Assembly (NCBI GenBank): GCA_021732285.1
Contig: JAKFVH010000288.1
Span: 1-64,000 of the forward strand
Direction: 5' to 3'
DNA from: Reyranella sp.
GTDB lineage: Bacteria > Pseudomonadota > Alphaproteobacteria > Reyranellales > Reyranellaceae
DNA: 64,000 nt
Numbering within the stretch: position 1 is the stretch's first letter; each line of letters starts with the position of its first letter. The translations under genes were made by a program, and so were the position numbers. This document shows positions 1 to 10,044 of the stretch, piece after piece. A model generated the notes under the pieces. That model searched no databases, was not told the origin of the DNA, and saw nothing but the letters and a program-made list of their open reading frames with translations.

Positions 1-2
1 TG

Positions 3-773
3 GAAGGCTTCGGCCCGCCGGCGCCCGGCTACAAGCACGCGCCGCTCAACAACACCAACGTCGTGCGCGACATGGTCGACGACGAGACCGCCGGCATCCT
101 GGTCGAGCCGATCCAGGGCGAAGGCGGGATCCGCGCCACGACCACGCAGTTCCTGAAAGACCTGCGCGCGATCTGCGACGAGTTCGGCCTGCTGCTGTTC
201 TACGACGAGATCCACACGGGTTTCGGCCGTACCGGCAAGATGTGGGGCTACGACTGGTCGGGCGTGAAGCCCGATGTCGCGGCGATCGCCAAGGGCATGG
301 GCGGCGGCTTCCCGATCGGCGCCTTCATGGCGACCGAGAAGGCGGCGGTCGGCATGGTGCCGGGCACGCACGGCTCGACCTATGGCGGCAACCCGCTGGC
401 CACGGGCGTGGCCAACGCCGTGCTCGACGAGATCCTCAAGCCCGGCTTCATCGACGCCGTGCGCGAGAAGGGCGAGTACCTCAAGGGGCAGCTCGAGGGC
501 CTCGTGAAGAAGCATCCCAAGGTCTATGTCGAGCAGCGTGGCATGGGCTTCCTGCAAGGCATCCAGTGCACCCCGGCCGTGCCGGCGGGCGACATGGTGA
601 ACCGCCTGCAGTCGCTCGGCATGCTGGTGCCGCCGGCGGGCGAGAACGTGATCCGCGTCTTCCCGGCGCTGATCGCCGACAAGGCCGCCATCGACGAGGG
701 CATCGACATCCTGAGCAAGGCCGCGCAGTCGTTCGAGGCCGCACTTCAAGGTGTAACTAGGGCCGCCGAGTAA
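3..773 (+). CDS. argD: Acetylornithine aminotransferase, 5' end cut by window edge
   Basis: PLP-dependent class-III aminotransferase of arginine synthesis (N-acetylglutamate semialdehyde to N-acetylornithine). The frame is open from base 3, so the track start at 63 is an internal Met. Visible hallmarks are the YDEIHTGFGRTGK segment that carries the cofactor-binding Asp and AIAKGMGGGFPIGAF with the Schiff-base lysine. Only about the last 256 codons are present. Three bases separate it from argF, and the argD-argF-hslO order is typical of Alphaproteobacteria, which favours argD over other class-III transaminases. Confidence 0.9.
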   Translation, partial: EGFGPPAPGYKHAPLNNTNVVRDMVDDETAGILVEPIQGEGGIRATTTQFLKDLRAICDEFGLLLFYDEIHTGFGRTGKMWGYDWSGVKPDVAAIAKGMGGGFPIGAFMATEKAAVGMVPGTHGSTYGGNPLATGVANAVLDEILKPGFIDAVREKGEYLKGQLEGLVKKHPKVYVEQRGMGFLQGIQCTPAVPAGDMVNRLQSLGMLVPPAGENVIRVFPALIADKAAIDEGIDILSKAAQSFEAALQGVTRAAE

Positions 774-776
774 GCC

Positions 777-1703
777 ATGGCTGTCCCGAAACATTTCCTC
801 GACCTCGACCAGGTCGATCCGAAGACGCTTCGCCAGATCCTGGATCACGGCAAGGCGATGAAAAAGGCGCGGTCCAACGGCGGCCACGACAAGCCGTTGG
901 GCGGCAAGACGCTCGCCATGATCTTCGAGAAGCCCTCGACGCGCACCCGCGTGTCGTTCGAGGTCGGCATGCGCGAGCTTGGCGGCCAGACGATCATGCT
1001 GGGCCGCACCGACACGCAGTTGGGCCGCGGCGAGACCATCGCCGACACCGCGCGCGTGCTCAGCCGTTACGTCGACATCATCATGATGCGCACGACCGTC
1101 GAGGAGAAACTCCTCGAGATGGCGAAGTACGCGACCGTGCCGGTGATCAACGGGCTCACCGACAAGACGCATCCCTGCCAGCTGATGGCCGACGTGATGA
1201 CCTTCGAGGAGCATCGCGGCGACATCCAGGGCAAGGCGATCGCCTGGTCGGGCGACGGCAACAACATGGCGACGAGCTGGATCCACGCCGCCGTGCAGTT
1301 CGACTTCGAGCTGCGCGTGGCCTGCCCGCCCGAGCTCAAGCCGCCGGCCGACGTGCTGGCGTGGGCCGAGAAGTCGAAGGGCCAGATCACCATCGGCCAC
1401 GACCCCGAGGCGATCGTGCGTGGCGCGGATTGCGTCGTCACCGACACCTGGGTGTCGATGGGCGATGAGGATCCCGACAGCCCGGGCGCGGCGCGACGAC
1501 ACAACCTCTTGCGCGGCTACCAGGTCGACAAGCATCTGATGGCGCAGGCCAAGAAGGACGCCATCTTCATGCACTGCCTGCCGGCGCATCGCGGCGAGGA
1601 GGTCACGGTCGACGTGATTGACGGGCCGCAGTCGGTGGTGTTCGACGAGGCGGAGAACCGCCTGCACGCGCAGAAATCCATCCTCGCCTGGTGTCTTTCC
1701 TGA
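777..1703 (+). CDS. argF: Ornithine carbamoyltransferase
   Basis: 308 aa, normal length. Converts ornithine plus carbamoyl phosphate to citrulline in the cytoplasm. Carbamoyl-phosphate binding motif STRTRVSFE, the [11 protein letters not shown] motif, ornithine-binding DTWVSMGDE and the C-terminal [11 protein letters not shown] loop are all present. The ATG lies 3 bp after argD with no clear Shine-Dalgarno, suggesting translational coupling to argD. Its TGA overlaps the next ATG (TGATG). Confidence 0.97.
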   Translation: MAVPKHFLDLDQVDPKTLRQILDHGKAMKKARSNGGHDKPLGGKTLAMIFEKPSTRTRVSFEVGMRELGGQTIMLGRTDTQLGRGETIADTARVLSRYVDIIMMRTTVEEKLLEMAKYATVPVINGLTDKTHPCQLMADVMTFEEHRGDIQGKAIAWSGDGNNMATSWIHAAVQFDFELRVACPPELKPPADVLAWAEKSKGQITIGHDPEAIVRGADCVVTDTWVSMGDEDPDSPGAARRHNLLRGYQVDKHLMAQAKKDAIFMHCLPAHRGEEVTVDVIDGPQSVVFDEAENRLHAQKSILAWCLS

Positions 1704-2680
1704 TGGCCTCGTCGGAAGACCCCCGCTCTTCCGACGACCAGGTCCTGCCCTTCCAGCTCGACGCGCTGGGCGTACGCGGCCGGCTGGTTCGGCTCGGGCC
1801 TTCATTGGACGCGGTGATCGAGCGCCACGGCTATCCCCTGGCCGTGGCGCGGCCGCTCGCCGAGGCGATGGTGCTGTGCGCGGCGCTGGCGACGTCGCTG
1901 AAATACGACGGCATCTTCACCCTGCAGATCTCGGGCGACGGGCCGATCCGGCTCCTGGTCACCGACCTCACCACCGACGGCGCGCTGCGCGGCTATGCGC
2001 AGTTCGATTCCTGGAAACTCGCCGTGGCCTTGGGTGCGGGCCACAATGGCATACCGCAGGGGGGCGACGCGCCGGAAGGCTACGTGCCGAAACTGTTCGG
2101 CCGCGGGCGTCTCTCCTTCACCGTCGACCAGGGCCAGCACACCCAGCGCTACCAGGGCGTGGTGCCGCTCGAAGGCGCGACCTTGGCCGACTGTGCCCAC
2201 ACTTATTTCCGCCAGTCCGAGCAGCTGCCGACCGGCATCAAGATCGCGTCCCGGCGCACGACGGAGGGCGGCACGCACCACTGGCGCGCGTCGGCTCTGA
2301 TGGTGCAGCAGATGCCGGAGTTCGACGCCGGCCGCATCGACGTCGACCGCGAGCAGCGCGAGGACGACTGGCGCAAGGCGGTGATCCTGATGGCCTCGGC
2401 AACCGAGGCCGAGATGCTCGATCCGAAGCTGCCGGCGATGACCCTGCTGCACCGCCTGTTCCACGCCGAGCGGGCACGCCTGTTCGCCCGCCGGCCCTTC
2501 GTCGCGCGCTGCCGCTGCAGCCGCGAGCGCATCGACCGCGTGCTGCGCTCGATCAAGCGCGAGGAGCTCGACGACCTGCGCGACAAGACCGGGCGTGTCG
2601 CGGTGAAGTGCGAGTTCTGCTCGACCGAGTACACCTACGACGACCGCGACCTCGACCGGATCTACGCCTCGGCGGCGTGA
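1703..2680 (+). CDS. hslO: Redox-regulated chaperone Hsp33
   Basis: Holdase activated by oxidation. The C-terminal zinc-binding cysteines are visible as CRC (C270, C272) and CEFC (C303, C306), matching the CxC...CxxC Hsp33 switch. The track starts at a GTG at 1691, but the ATG at 1703 overlaps the argF stop (TGATG) and is the better coupled start (325 aa). The product fits the conserved alphaproteobacterial argD-argF-hslO arrangement. Confidence 0.93.
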   Translation: MASSEDPRSSDDQVLPFQLDALGVRGRLVRLGPSLDAVIERHGYPLAVARPLAEAMVLCAALATSLKYDGIFTLQISGDGPIRLLVTDLTTDGALRGYAQFDSWKLAVALGAGHNGIPQGGDAPEGYVPKLFGRGRLSFTVDQGQHTQRYQGVVPLEGATLADCAHTYFRQSEQLPTGIKIASRRTTEGGTHHWRASALMVQQMPEFDAGRIDVDREQREDDWRKAVILMASATEAEMLDPKLPAMTLLHRLFHAERARLFARRPFVARCRCSRERIDRVLRSIKREELDDLRDKTGRVAVKCEFCSTEYTYDDRDLDRIYASAA

Positions 2681-3057
2681 GGTGCTGCCCAGCGAGGGGT
2701 TTGCGCAGTTCCCGCAGTTTCGGCAACCCCCTCCGCACGGCGCGACGAGCAAGAGGCCGTCGTCAAACGGACGAGTATCGTTGGTGCCGTGAGGCGGTGA
2801 CGCCGCGCGCATTGGTATGAGAGCCTTGTGACGCCGCGATGCAGGATAATCGGCAGCGCGGTAGCGTATCGACACTATGCGCGAAGCGCCGACGCCCGTC
2901 AATAACTTAAGTTCTCTATATAGAACCTCAGTGTTGAACGATTATTACATTCTTTCGCACCGCATGGGGATGCAAGCCGCTGCCGTCACTGCTAGCGCGC
3001 GATTGTCATGCCAGGAGCGGTGCAGGCAATGCCGTCGAGGCACGTCGGAGGCGATGA
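2681..3057. other. Intergenic, about 380 bp, no gene recognised
   Basis: No convincing ORF (the 2877-3089 ORF has no family signature). The segment 2901-2955 is unusually AT-rich for this genome and holds a near-perfect palindrome, GTTCTCTATATAGAAC at 2911-2926, that could be an operator or promoter element for the downstream gene. Otherwise nothing is seen. Confidence 0.4.
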
Positions 3058-4494
3058 GTGGTTGCGAAGAAGACTTTGAGCGCCGGTAATCTCGAGGCGC
3101 TGGGCGCGCAGCGTCTGGCCGAGCTGCTGATGGACGTCGCGGAACAGGATGCGGCGATCGCGCGCCGCCTGCGCCTGGAGCTGACCGCCGAGCACGAGCC
3201 GCGCCGCGTGGCGGTGGAGGTGCGCAAGCGCCTCGCCCAGATCGGCCGCGCCAGCTCGTTTGCCGACTGGCGCAAGGTGCGCGAACTCGCCATCGACCTC
3301 GACGCGCAGCGCCGCGCGATCGTCGACCGCGTGGCCGCAGTCGATGCCGCCGAGGCGCTGGAGCTGATGTGGCGACTGATCGATCTCGCCCCGGCCCTGC
3401 ACGACCGCTCCGATGACAGCAATGGCGAGATCAGCGGCGTCTTCGCCACGGCCTGCGACGACTTGGGACCGCTCGCCGAGCGAGCCCGACCCGATCCGGC
3501 CGGTCTCGCCGATCGCGTGTTCGACGCACGGCTCGACAATGGCTATGGCCAGTACGACGGGCTGATCGCGACCCTGGCTCCGGCCCTGGGTGCGGCCGGC
3601 CTCGATCGGCTGAAGGCGCGCTTCGTCGAGTTGTCGCAGACGCCCGTCGAGAAGCCGCCGGACGCAGACCGCAGGGTCATTGCCTGGGGAGCGGCCGGAC
3701 CGTTCTACGAAGACGAAATGAAAGCGCGCACTCGGGCCTCCACCATCCGTTTTGCCCTGCAGGAAATCGCCACGACCCAGGGCGACGTCGACGGTTTCAT
3801 CGCGCAGTACGACGAGCAGGCGCGCAAGGCGCCGATGATCGCCGCGGAGATCGCGCGGCAGCTGCTCGCGGCGGGGCGGACCGAAGAGGCGCTGCGCGCC
3901 GTTGAGCAGGCGGAGCCCCCGCGCCATGGCTGGCCTCAATTCGACTGGGACAATGTCCGGATAGAGGTCCTCGAGGCGCTCGGCCGCCGCGATGAGGCGC
4001 AGGCCGCCCGGTGGGGGTGCTTCGAGCGCGCGCTGAGCGTCGAGCATCTGCGGGCCTATCTCGGGAAACTGCCCGACTTCGACGACGACGAAGCCGAGCG
4101 GCGCGCCCTCGTTCATGCCGAAAGCGACAAAAGCCTTTTGCGGGCGTTGGCGTTCCTGGTGCGCTGGCCCGCTCTCGACCGGGCGGCGCGGCTGGTGACG
4201 CAGCGGACGGCCGAACTCGATGGCAATCACTACGAGAGCCTGACCGCCGTGGCCAAGGCCCTTGCCGAGAAGCATCCGCTCGCCGCCACGCTCGCCTTGC
4301 GGGCGATGATCGACTTCGCGCTGACCAAGGGCCGGTCGGGCCGCTATCGACACGCCGCCCGCCATCTCCAGGAGTGCGCGAGCCTCGCGCCGGCAATTGC
4401 CGACTACGGCTCCTTCGAGACCCATGAGGCGTACGTGGCGCGCCTTGAAGCCAGGCACGGACGCAAGAGCGGGTTTTGGGGGTTGGTTGGCTGA
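3058..4494 (+). CDS. Hypothetical protein, helical repeat-like (DUF6880-type guess)
   Basis: 478 aa, GTG start. No signal peptide or membrane segment. The sequence is Ala/Leu/Arg/Glu rich and looks all-alpha with TPR-like stretches (for example near LLAAGRTEEALRAVEQAE and LRAMIDFALTKGRSGRYRHAARHLQECA), including a SRY-HAARHL C-terminal region reminiscent of DUF6880 proteins. I know no function for that family. It stands alone between hslO and the CRISPR array. Codon usage resembles the chromosome, so it is probably a resident gene. Confidence 0.6.
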   Translation: MVAKKTLSAGNLEALGAQRLAELLMDVAEQDAAIARRLRLELTAEHEPRRVAVEVRKRLAQIGRASSFADWRKVRELAIDLDAQRRAIVDRVAAVDAAEALELMWRLIDLAPALHDRSDDSNGEISGVFATACDDLGPLAERARPDPAGLADRVFDARLDNGYGQYDGLIATLAPALGAAGLDRLKARFVELSQTPVEKPPDADRRVIAWGAAGPFYEDEMKARTRASTIRFALQEIATTQGDVDGFIAQYDEQARKAPMIAAEIARQLLAAGRTEEALRAVEQAEPPRHGWPQFDWDNVRIEVLEALGRRDEAQAARWGCFERALSVEHLRAYLGKLPDFDDDEAERRALVHAESDKSLLRALAFLVRWPALDRAARLVTQRTAELDGNHYESLTAVAKALAEKHPLAATLALRAMIDFALTKGRSGRYRHAARHLQECASLAPAIADYGSFETHEAYVARLEARHGRKSGFWGLVG

Positions 4495-4718
4495 AGGTGC
4501 GGCCGACAGCCCGGAAATTGGCCGATACGTTGATCGTCCTTCGGGAGGCTACGGACCATATCGTGCAAATCTAAAGTGAAAGTTTACGTTTGCATCGCAG
4601 CATCGCCATGACCGTGGAAAGCCGTGGCGATGTAGCCTGATCGCCGCTCGCATGGCTTGGCTTGGCGCGACGTTGCCCCCAACTTTTGTCCAGGGGCAAC
4701 GTCAGACGGTCGCAAAAA
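4495..4718. other. Trailer-side flank of the CRISPR array
   Basis: No gene. It contains two inverted repeats: CATCGCCA/TGGCGATG around 4605-4635 and an 11-bp stem GACGTTGCCCC (4669-4679) with GGGGCAACGTC (4693-4703). Because the array is read on the minus strand, the second hairpin lies about 15 nt beyond the last repeat and could end the pre-crRNA transcript, although no T-run follows. Confidence 0.45.
4669..4703 (-). terminator. Possible hairpin terminator of the pre-crRNA
   Basis: Perfect 11-bp inverted repeat with a 13-nt loop just past the leader-distal repeat. It lacks a classic U-tract, so termination is inferred from position only. Confidence 0.3.
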
Positions 4719-7700
4719 GGGCCAATGAGGCCGAGGCGATGAAGCCTCGGATGGGTCGCCGGTCGGCATCAGGCGGCCTGGTCGGGCTGGGGCTTCAATG
4801 AGGCCGAGGCGATGAAGCCTCGGATGGGGGTGTCGGCGCCAGACGAGGCCGGCGCGAGGCAGGCGGCGCTTCAATGAGGCCGAGGCGATGAAGCCTCGGA
4901 TGGGGCCTTCTCACCTATCGTGGTGGCGATGGCATCGACCGCTTCAATGAGGCCGAGGCGATGAAGCCTCGGATGGGGCGGCCACATCATCATCGCAGTC
5001 CCGGACCTATCGGCTTCAATGAGGCCGAGGCGATGAAGCCTCGGATGGACACGTTGCGGCTGCGGCAAAGCTTCTCCAGGAACTGGCTTCAATGAGGCCG
5101 AGGCGATGAAGCCTCGGATGGGGTCGACGGCGCCGTCGCCGTCACCCAGGACGTAACGGCTTCAATGAGGCCGAGGCGATGAAGCCTCGGATGGGTACAT
5201 CCACTGCCACCCATACACGCTGGGAATGATCGCTTCAATGAGGCCGAGGCGATGAAGCCTCGGATGGCGACCAGAAAGGACTCGAGATAACGGCGGGACT
5301 GGTGCTTCAATGAGGCCGAGGCGATGAAGCCTCGGATGGCCGGGTTCGTTGGTGAATGCATCATCGTGGGCGGAACGGGCTTCAATGAGGCCGAGGCGAT
5401 GAAGCCTCGGATGGGGGCCTGTCGATCGACAAGGCCGCTCTCGCCAGCCTTGCTTCAATGAGGCCGAGGCGATGAAGCCTCGGATGGCTCCGTCATCGCG
5501 CGTCGGCGTGGCATCCAGATGTAGCTTCAATGAGGCCGAGGCGATGAAGCCTCGGATGGGCGTCCCCTCGGGATAGCGATAGAGACCGCCGCCGCTGCTT
5601 CAATGAGGCCGAGGCGATGAAGCCTCGGATGGCTACAGGGCGGCCCAATGGGCAATCGCCGCTCTACACGCTTCAATGAGGCCGAGGCGATGAAGCCTCG
5701 GATGGGCGCGAGATGTTCGATGCCTACACGCTCAATTGGGCCAGCTTCAATGAGGCCGAGGCGATGAAGCCTCGGATGGCCGGTGGAAAAGGGTAGACAG
5801 CAAGGCATCGGTTTCGGGGCTTCAATGAGGCCGAGGCGATGAAGCCTCGGATGGGGAACTATGGGGCACATGCCTCTGTCAGGGACCCCGGGCTTCAATG
5901 AGGCCGAGGCGATGAAGCCTCGGATGGGCTTCCGCGAAGGAAATTCCCTCAGCCACGGCGATTTCGCTTCAATGAGGCCGAGGCGATGAAGCCTCGGATG
6001 GGCAATGATGTCCGCGAGGGCGTCACCACCGTTACCAGGCTTCAATGAGGCCGAGGCGATGAAGCCTCGGATGGGTCCACCAAGATTTACACGTCCGGAA
6101 CGGGCTTTTCGACCGCTTCAATGAGGCCGAGGCGATGAAGCCTCGGATGGGTTCATGTCTTCTACGATCAGAAACCCTCGCAACTCGGGCTTCAATGAGG
6201 CCGAGGCGATGAAGCCTCGGATGGGGTTGGGAGCAGGAATGGGCCTGTTCAGCGGGATTTCTGCTTCAATGAGGCCGAGGCGATGAAGCCTCGGATGGCT
6301 TGGTGATCTCGGTCAGGTCGAATGGCCCCCGATAGAGCTTCAATGAGGCCGAGGCGATGAAGCCTCGGATGGGCTGATGTAAAGTAGTCGTGCCGTTTTC
6401 CCCGTCGAAGTAGCTTCAATGAGGCCGAGGCGATGAAGCCTCGGATGGGGTCCTTCGATGATGCGGTTTTCTTTCGCCGGTTCGTGCTTCAATGAGGCCG
6501 AGGCGATGAAGCCTCGGATGGGGGAGAAGGCCAACTTTCTTAAGACGGCTGACAGAGCCACGCTTCAATGAGGCCGAGGCGATGAAGCCTCGGATGGAGA
6601 GGAGCAGGAGCACAATGACTGTCATCAATCCCTAGCTTCAATGAGGCCGAGGCGATGAAGCCTCGGATGGTAACAACCTCGCCAACTTCTCGATCAAGGT
6701 CGTGCCGCTTCAATGAGGCCGAGGCGATGAAGCCTCGGATGGGCAACGGCCTGATCTTCAAGATCGCCCGCAACCACTCGCTTCAATGAGGCCGAGGCGA
6801 TGAAGCCTCGGATGGCTTTCCCAAGCTGGATCTATCTGTAAAACCGGAAGCAGGGCTTCAATGAGGCCGAGGCGATGAAGCCTCGGATGGCGCGCCGTCA
6901 AGGAACGCCTCTGCTGGGTCTGCGGCGAGCTTCAATGAGGCCGAGGCGATGAAGCCTCGGATGGCGACTGGCGCCGTCGTGCGGATGGTCAACTGGTCGG
7001 AGCTTCAATGAGGCCGAGGCGATGAAGCCTCGGATGGGCTGGGCGGCGAAGTTGCGATAGGGCTGGCCTTCGCCATGGCTTCAATGAGGCCGAGGCGATG
7101 AAGCCTCGGATGGGGCCGCCATCTGTGGTCCGCTGTGGTGACCTTCCGGAGGCTTCAATGAGGCCGAGGCGATGAAGCCTCGGATGGGCACGCCCTGCGG
7201 CGTCGGCTGTGGAGGCATGCCGGGCGGCTTCAATGAGGCCGAGGCGATGAAGCCTCGGATGGGTGCTCTACGATGAGGACGGCCCGGTCGGATACGTCCG
7301 ATGCTTCAATGAGGCCGAGGCGATGAAGCCTCGGATGGGCTTGCTGGAGAAGACCATGGCGGCCTTGAACGACAAGCTTCAATGAGGCCGAGGCGATGAA
7401 GCCTCGGATGGTTGGTCAAGCTGATCCGGCGGAACCCAGCCTGATTCGCCGCTTCAATGAGGCCGAGGCGATGAAGCCTCGGATGGAAGGCTGGTAAGAT
7501 GACACTATGCATGTCTTGTCCAGGCTTCAATGAGGCCGAGGCGATGAAGCCTCGGATGGGGGCCGTCTCGACCGATGAGATGGAAGGCGTTCCCAGAGCG
7601 CTTCAATGAGGCCGAGGCGATGAAGCCTCGGATGGTGCAGGTCGGGCCGGGCGCCCGCCTCGAACTCAGCGAGCTTCAATGAGGCCGAGGCGATGAAGCC

Positions 7701-9486
7701 TCGGATGGGGCAATACCGTCGTCGATCAGGATCGTGGGAATGTTCGCTTCAATGAGGCCGAGGCGATGAAGCCTCGGATGGGTAGGCGCACGGTCAATCA
7801 GCTTCTCTACGTGTTGGCTGTGCTTCAATGAGGCCGAGGCGATGAAGCCTCGGATGGCCGGGGTGTCACCGACCGATCACGTCTACCAGATATCCGCTTC
7901 AATGAGGCCGAGGCGATGAAGCCTCGGATGGGCGAGAAGGTTGTCCTGCGTCTTGAGGCCGATCTCGTTGCTTCAATGAGGCCGAGGCGATGAAGCCTCG
8001 GATGGGCATCTGCACAACATGCTGACGCGCACCGATGTCGAGCTTCAATGAGGCCGAGGCGATGAAGCCTCGGATGGGTCGGTCGACGCCTTCGCATCGG
8101 TGCGCGTTCGTTTCAGGCTTCAATGAGGCCGAGGCGATGAAGCCTCGGATGGCGGGGCGGCCGGCGTCATCCTCAATTTTGAAAATCCCGGCTTCAATGA
8201 GGCCGAGGCGATGAAGCCTCGGATGGGCGAGCAGTATGCGCGCGACAAGGACGGCAAGCCGAACGCGCTTCAATGAGGCCGAGGCGATGAAGCCTCGGAT
8301 GGGGGGCCCAAGACGCTGCTGCGCATTCACGCCGGCGTCGTGCTTCAATGAGGCCGAGGCGATGAAGCCTCGGATGGGAGCGCAAGCACGTCTCCTGGAA
8401 GTTCGACAGCCAGGCTTCAATGAGGCCGAGGCGATGAAGCCTCGGATGGGCGGCGCGCAGCTCGACCAGCTTGTCGATGCGGCCGGCGCTTCAATGAGGC
8501 CGAGGCGATGAAGCCTCGGATGGCCTGTCGATCGCGGCGGAGTCGCCGGCCCTGGCTTGGGCGCTTCAATGAGGCCGAGGCGATGAAGCCTCGGATGGGA
8601 CCATGCGGACGCTGGGCATCGATCCGACGCCGAAAGGCTTCAATGAGGCCGAGGCGATGAAGCCTCGGATGGGATCATCGGTCTTACATCGCAGCAGTCC
8701 GGCTATGTCGCGCTTCAATGAGGCCGAGGCGATGAAGCCTCGGATGGGCTGGCGACCTCGTGATCACTGTCGAGCGCTACGGCGCGCTTCAATGAGGCCG
8801 AGGCGATGAAGCCTCGGATGGGGGACCTTCCCGAGTCGGTCGACTTCCAGGAGTCTCTGCTTCAATGAGGCCGAGGCGATGAAGCCTCGGATGGGCACGC
8901 CAAGGGTTTCGTTGCGTTGCTCGCCGGCTCGCTTCAATGAGGCCGAGGCGATGAAGCCTCGGATGGGTTGGTCGCCTGGTTGGCCGACCATCCCGACGAA
9001 TCGGCTTCAATGAGGCCGAGGCGATGAAGCCTCGGATGGGGGAGGCGCCGCACGACGTCGTCTGTGGCATCTACCCCAAGCTTCAATGAGGCCGAGGCGA
9101 TGAAGCCTCGGATGGGCCTGCGCGCCGCCTGGCGCCTGCACGCACACGACAAGCTTCAATGAGGCCGAGGCGATGAAGCCTCGGATGGGCCCCGTGATCA
9201 CCGAGGGCTTGTAGCGGTACTCGGCGCTTCAATGAGGCCGAGGCGATGAAGCCTCGGATGGGCGGCGACGTGTCCACAGACACGCCATGCTCGCCCTCAT
9301 AGCTTCAATGAGGCCGAGGCGATGAAGCCTCGGATGGGCAACTTCTTCGCCGAAGGGTGGGTCTGTGTCGTCAAGCTTCAATGAGGCCGAGGCGATGAAG
9401 CCTCGGATGGGCGTCATGGTCGACGTCTTCCGCGAGATGCGGCGCGTGATGCTTCAATGAGGCCGAGGCGATGAAGCCTCGGATGG
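4719..9486 (-). CRISPR. Type I-G CRISPR array, 65 repeats and 64 spacers
   Basis: I traced 65 copies of a 36-nt repeat that on the plus strand begins GCTTCAATGAGG and ends GCCTCGGATGG. Spacers are 36-40 nt. On the minus strand the repeat has a CCGAGGC/GCCTCGG stem with a TTCATC loop and ends ATTGAAGC, the usual 5'-handle form, so crRNAs are read on the minus strand. The repeat at 4719 is degenerate at its crRNA-sense 3' end (last 4 nt changed), as expected for the leader-distal end; the repeat at 9451 is perfect. The leader therefore lies between 9487 and cas2. Track ORFs with the HPRLHRLGLIEA pattern are translations of this array. Confidence 0.99.
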
Positions 9487-9741
9487 GGGGCACCCTATAA
9501 CCCCTTGGCAGCTCGCACAAATTGGCTTCCCTTTCGAGCGGGGGTCCGGCCTCGCTGGCTGGCCCCGCCGAAAATGCGAGCAAAGTCCTATTCACGATGT
9601 CAAAGAGCAACGTAATACCAACATAGTAGCGTGATTCGAGCGGGGACGGCAGTGTATTGCTCACCCCTGCCGCTCGACCATGCCCGGCGGTATCGACCCA
9701 CCTTGTTGCAGCGTTGTCGCATTGGCGGCTCGATATCCCGC
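9487..9741 (-). promoter_or_regulatory. CRISPR leader
   Basis: 255 bp between the perfect first repeat and the cas2 stop, with no credible ORF. On the minus strand it contains TTGACA (9603-9598) as a possible -35, though no good -10 follows at 17 bp. An 11-nt direct repeat (plus strand TTCGAGCGGGG at 9533-9543 and 9635-9645) lies about 100 bp apart and could be a protein-binding or integration anchor. Leader assignment rests on array polarity and position next to cas2. Confidence 0.75.
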
Positions 9742-10035
9742 TCATATGACCACCGGCTGCCTCTCGACCTTGGAAAAGGTCTTTCCCAGGCTTTCCATGG
9801 CGACCTCGATCTTGTCGGCAGGACCGACATCGATCAACAGAACATGATCCTCGCCGTTCTTGATGAGCCCGCGCAGGCGGGTCTCCATCTCCTGGCGTCG
9901 CCGACGCGACAGCCGGCATTGAAACACCGATAGCTGCAGCCAGTCGCCATAACCTTGCATCGCCTTGAAGACGCGCCGCCAGCGCTTGGGGTCGGCGATG
10001 TCGTAGGTGACAATGAAGACGCGATCGTCGCTCAT
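9742..10035 (-). CDS. cas2: CRISPR-associated endonuclease Cas2
   Basis: 97 aa, ferredoxin-like fold. Begins FIVTYDIADPKRWRRVFKAM, with the conserved first-strand aspartate, followed by a QLSVFQCRLS strand. It forms the spacer integrase with Cas1. It lies 9 bp after the cas4-cas1 fusion and directly before the leader, all on the minus strand. Confidence 0.95.
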   Translation of the reverse strand: MSDDRVFIVTYDIADPKRWRRVFKAMQGYGDWLQLSVFQCRLSRRRRQEMETRLRGLIKNGEDHVLLIDVGPADKIEVAMESLGKTFSKVERQPVVI

Positions 10036-10044
10036 GGTGCGTCC

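Noticed and set aside
1802-2902. Long minus-strand ORF opposite hslO
   Set aside because: Shadow ORF in high-GC DNA; the plus strand has the real Hsp33 with all four zinc cysteines.
4871-9417. Many ORFs encoding HPRLHRLGLIEA/IRGFIASASLK/FNEAEAMKPRMG repeats
   Set aside because: They are translations of the 36-nt CRISPR repeat with changing spacers; no gene is involved.
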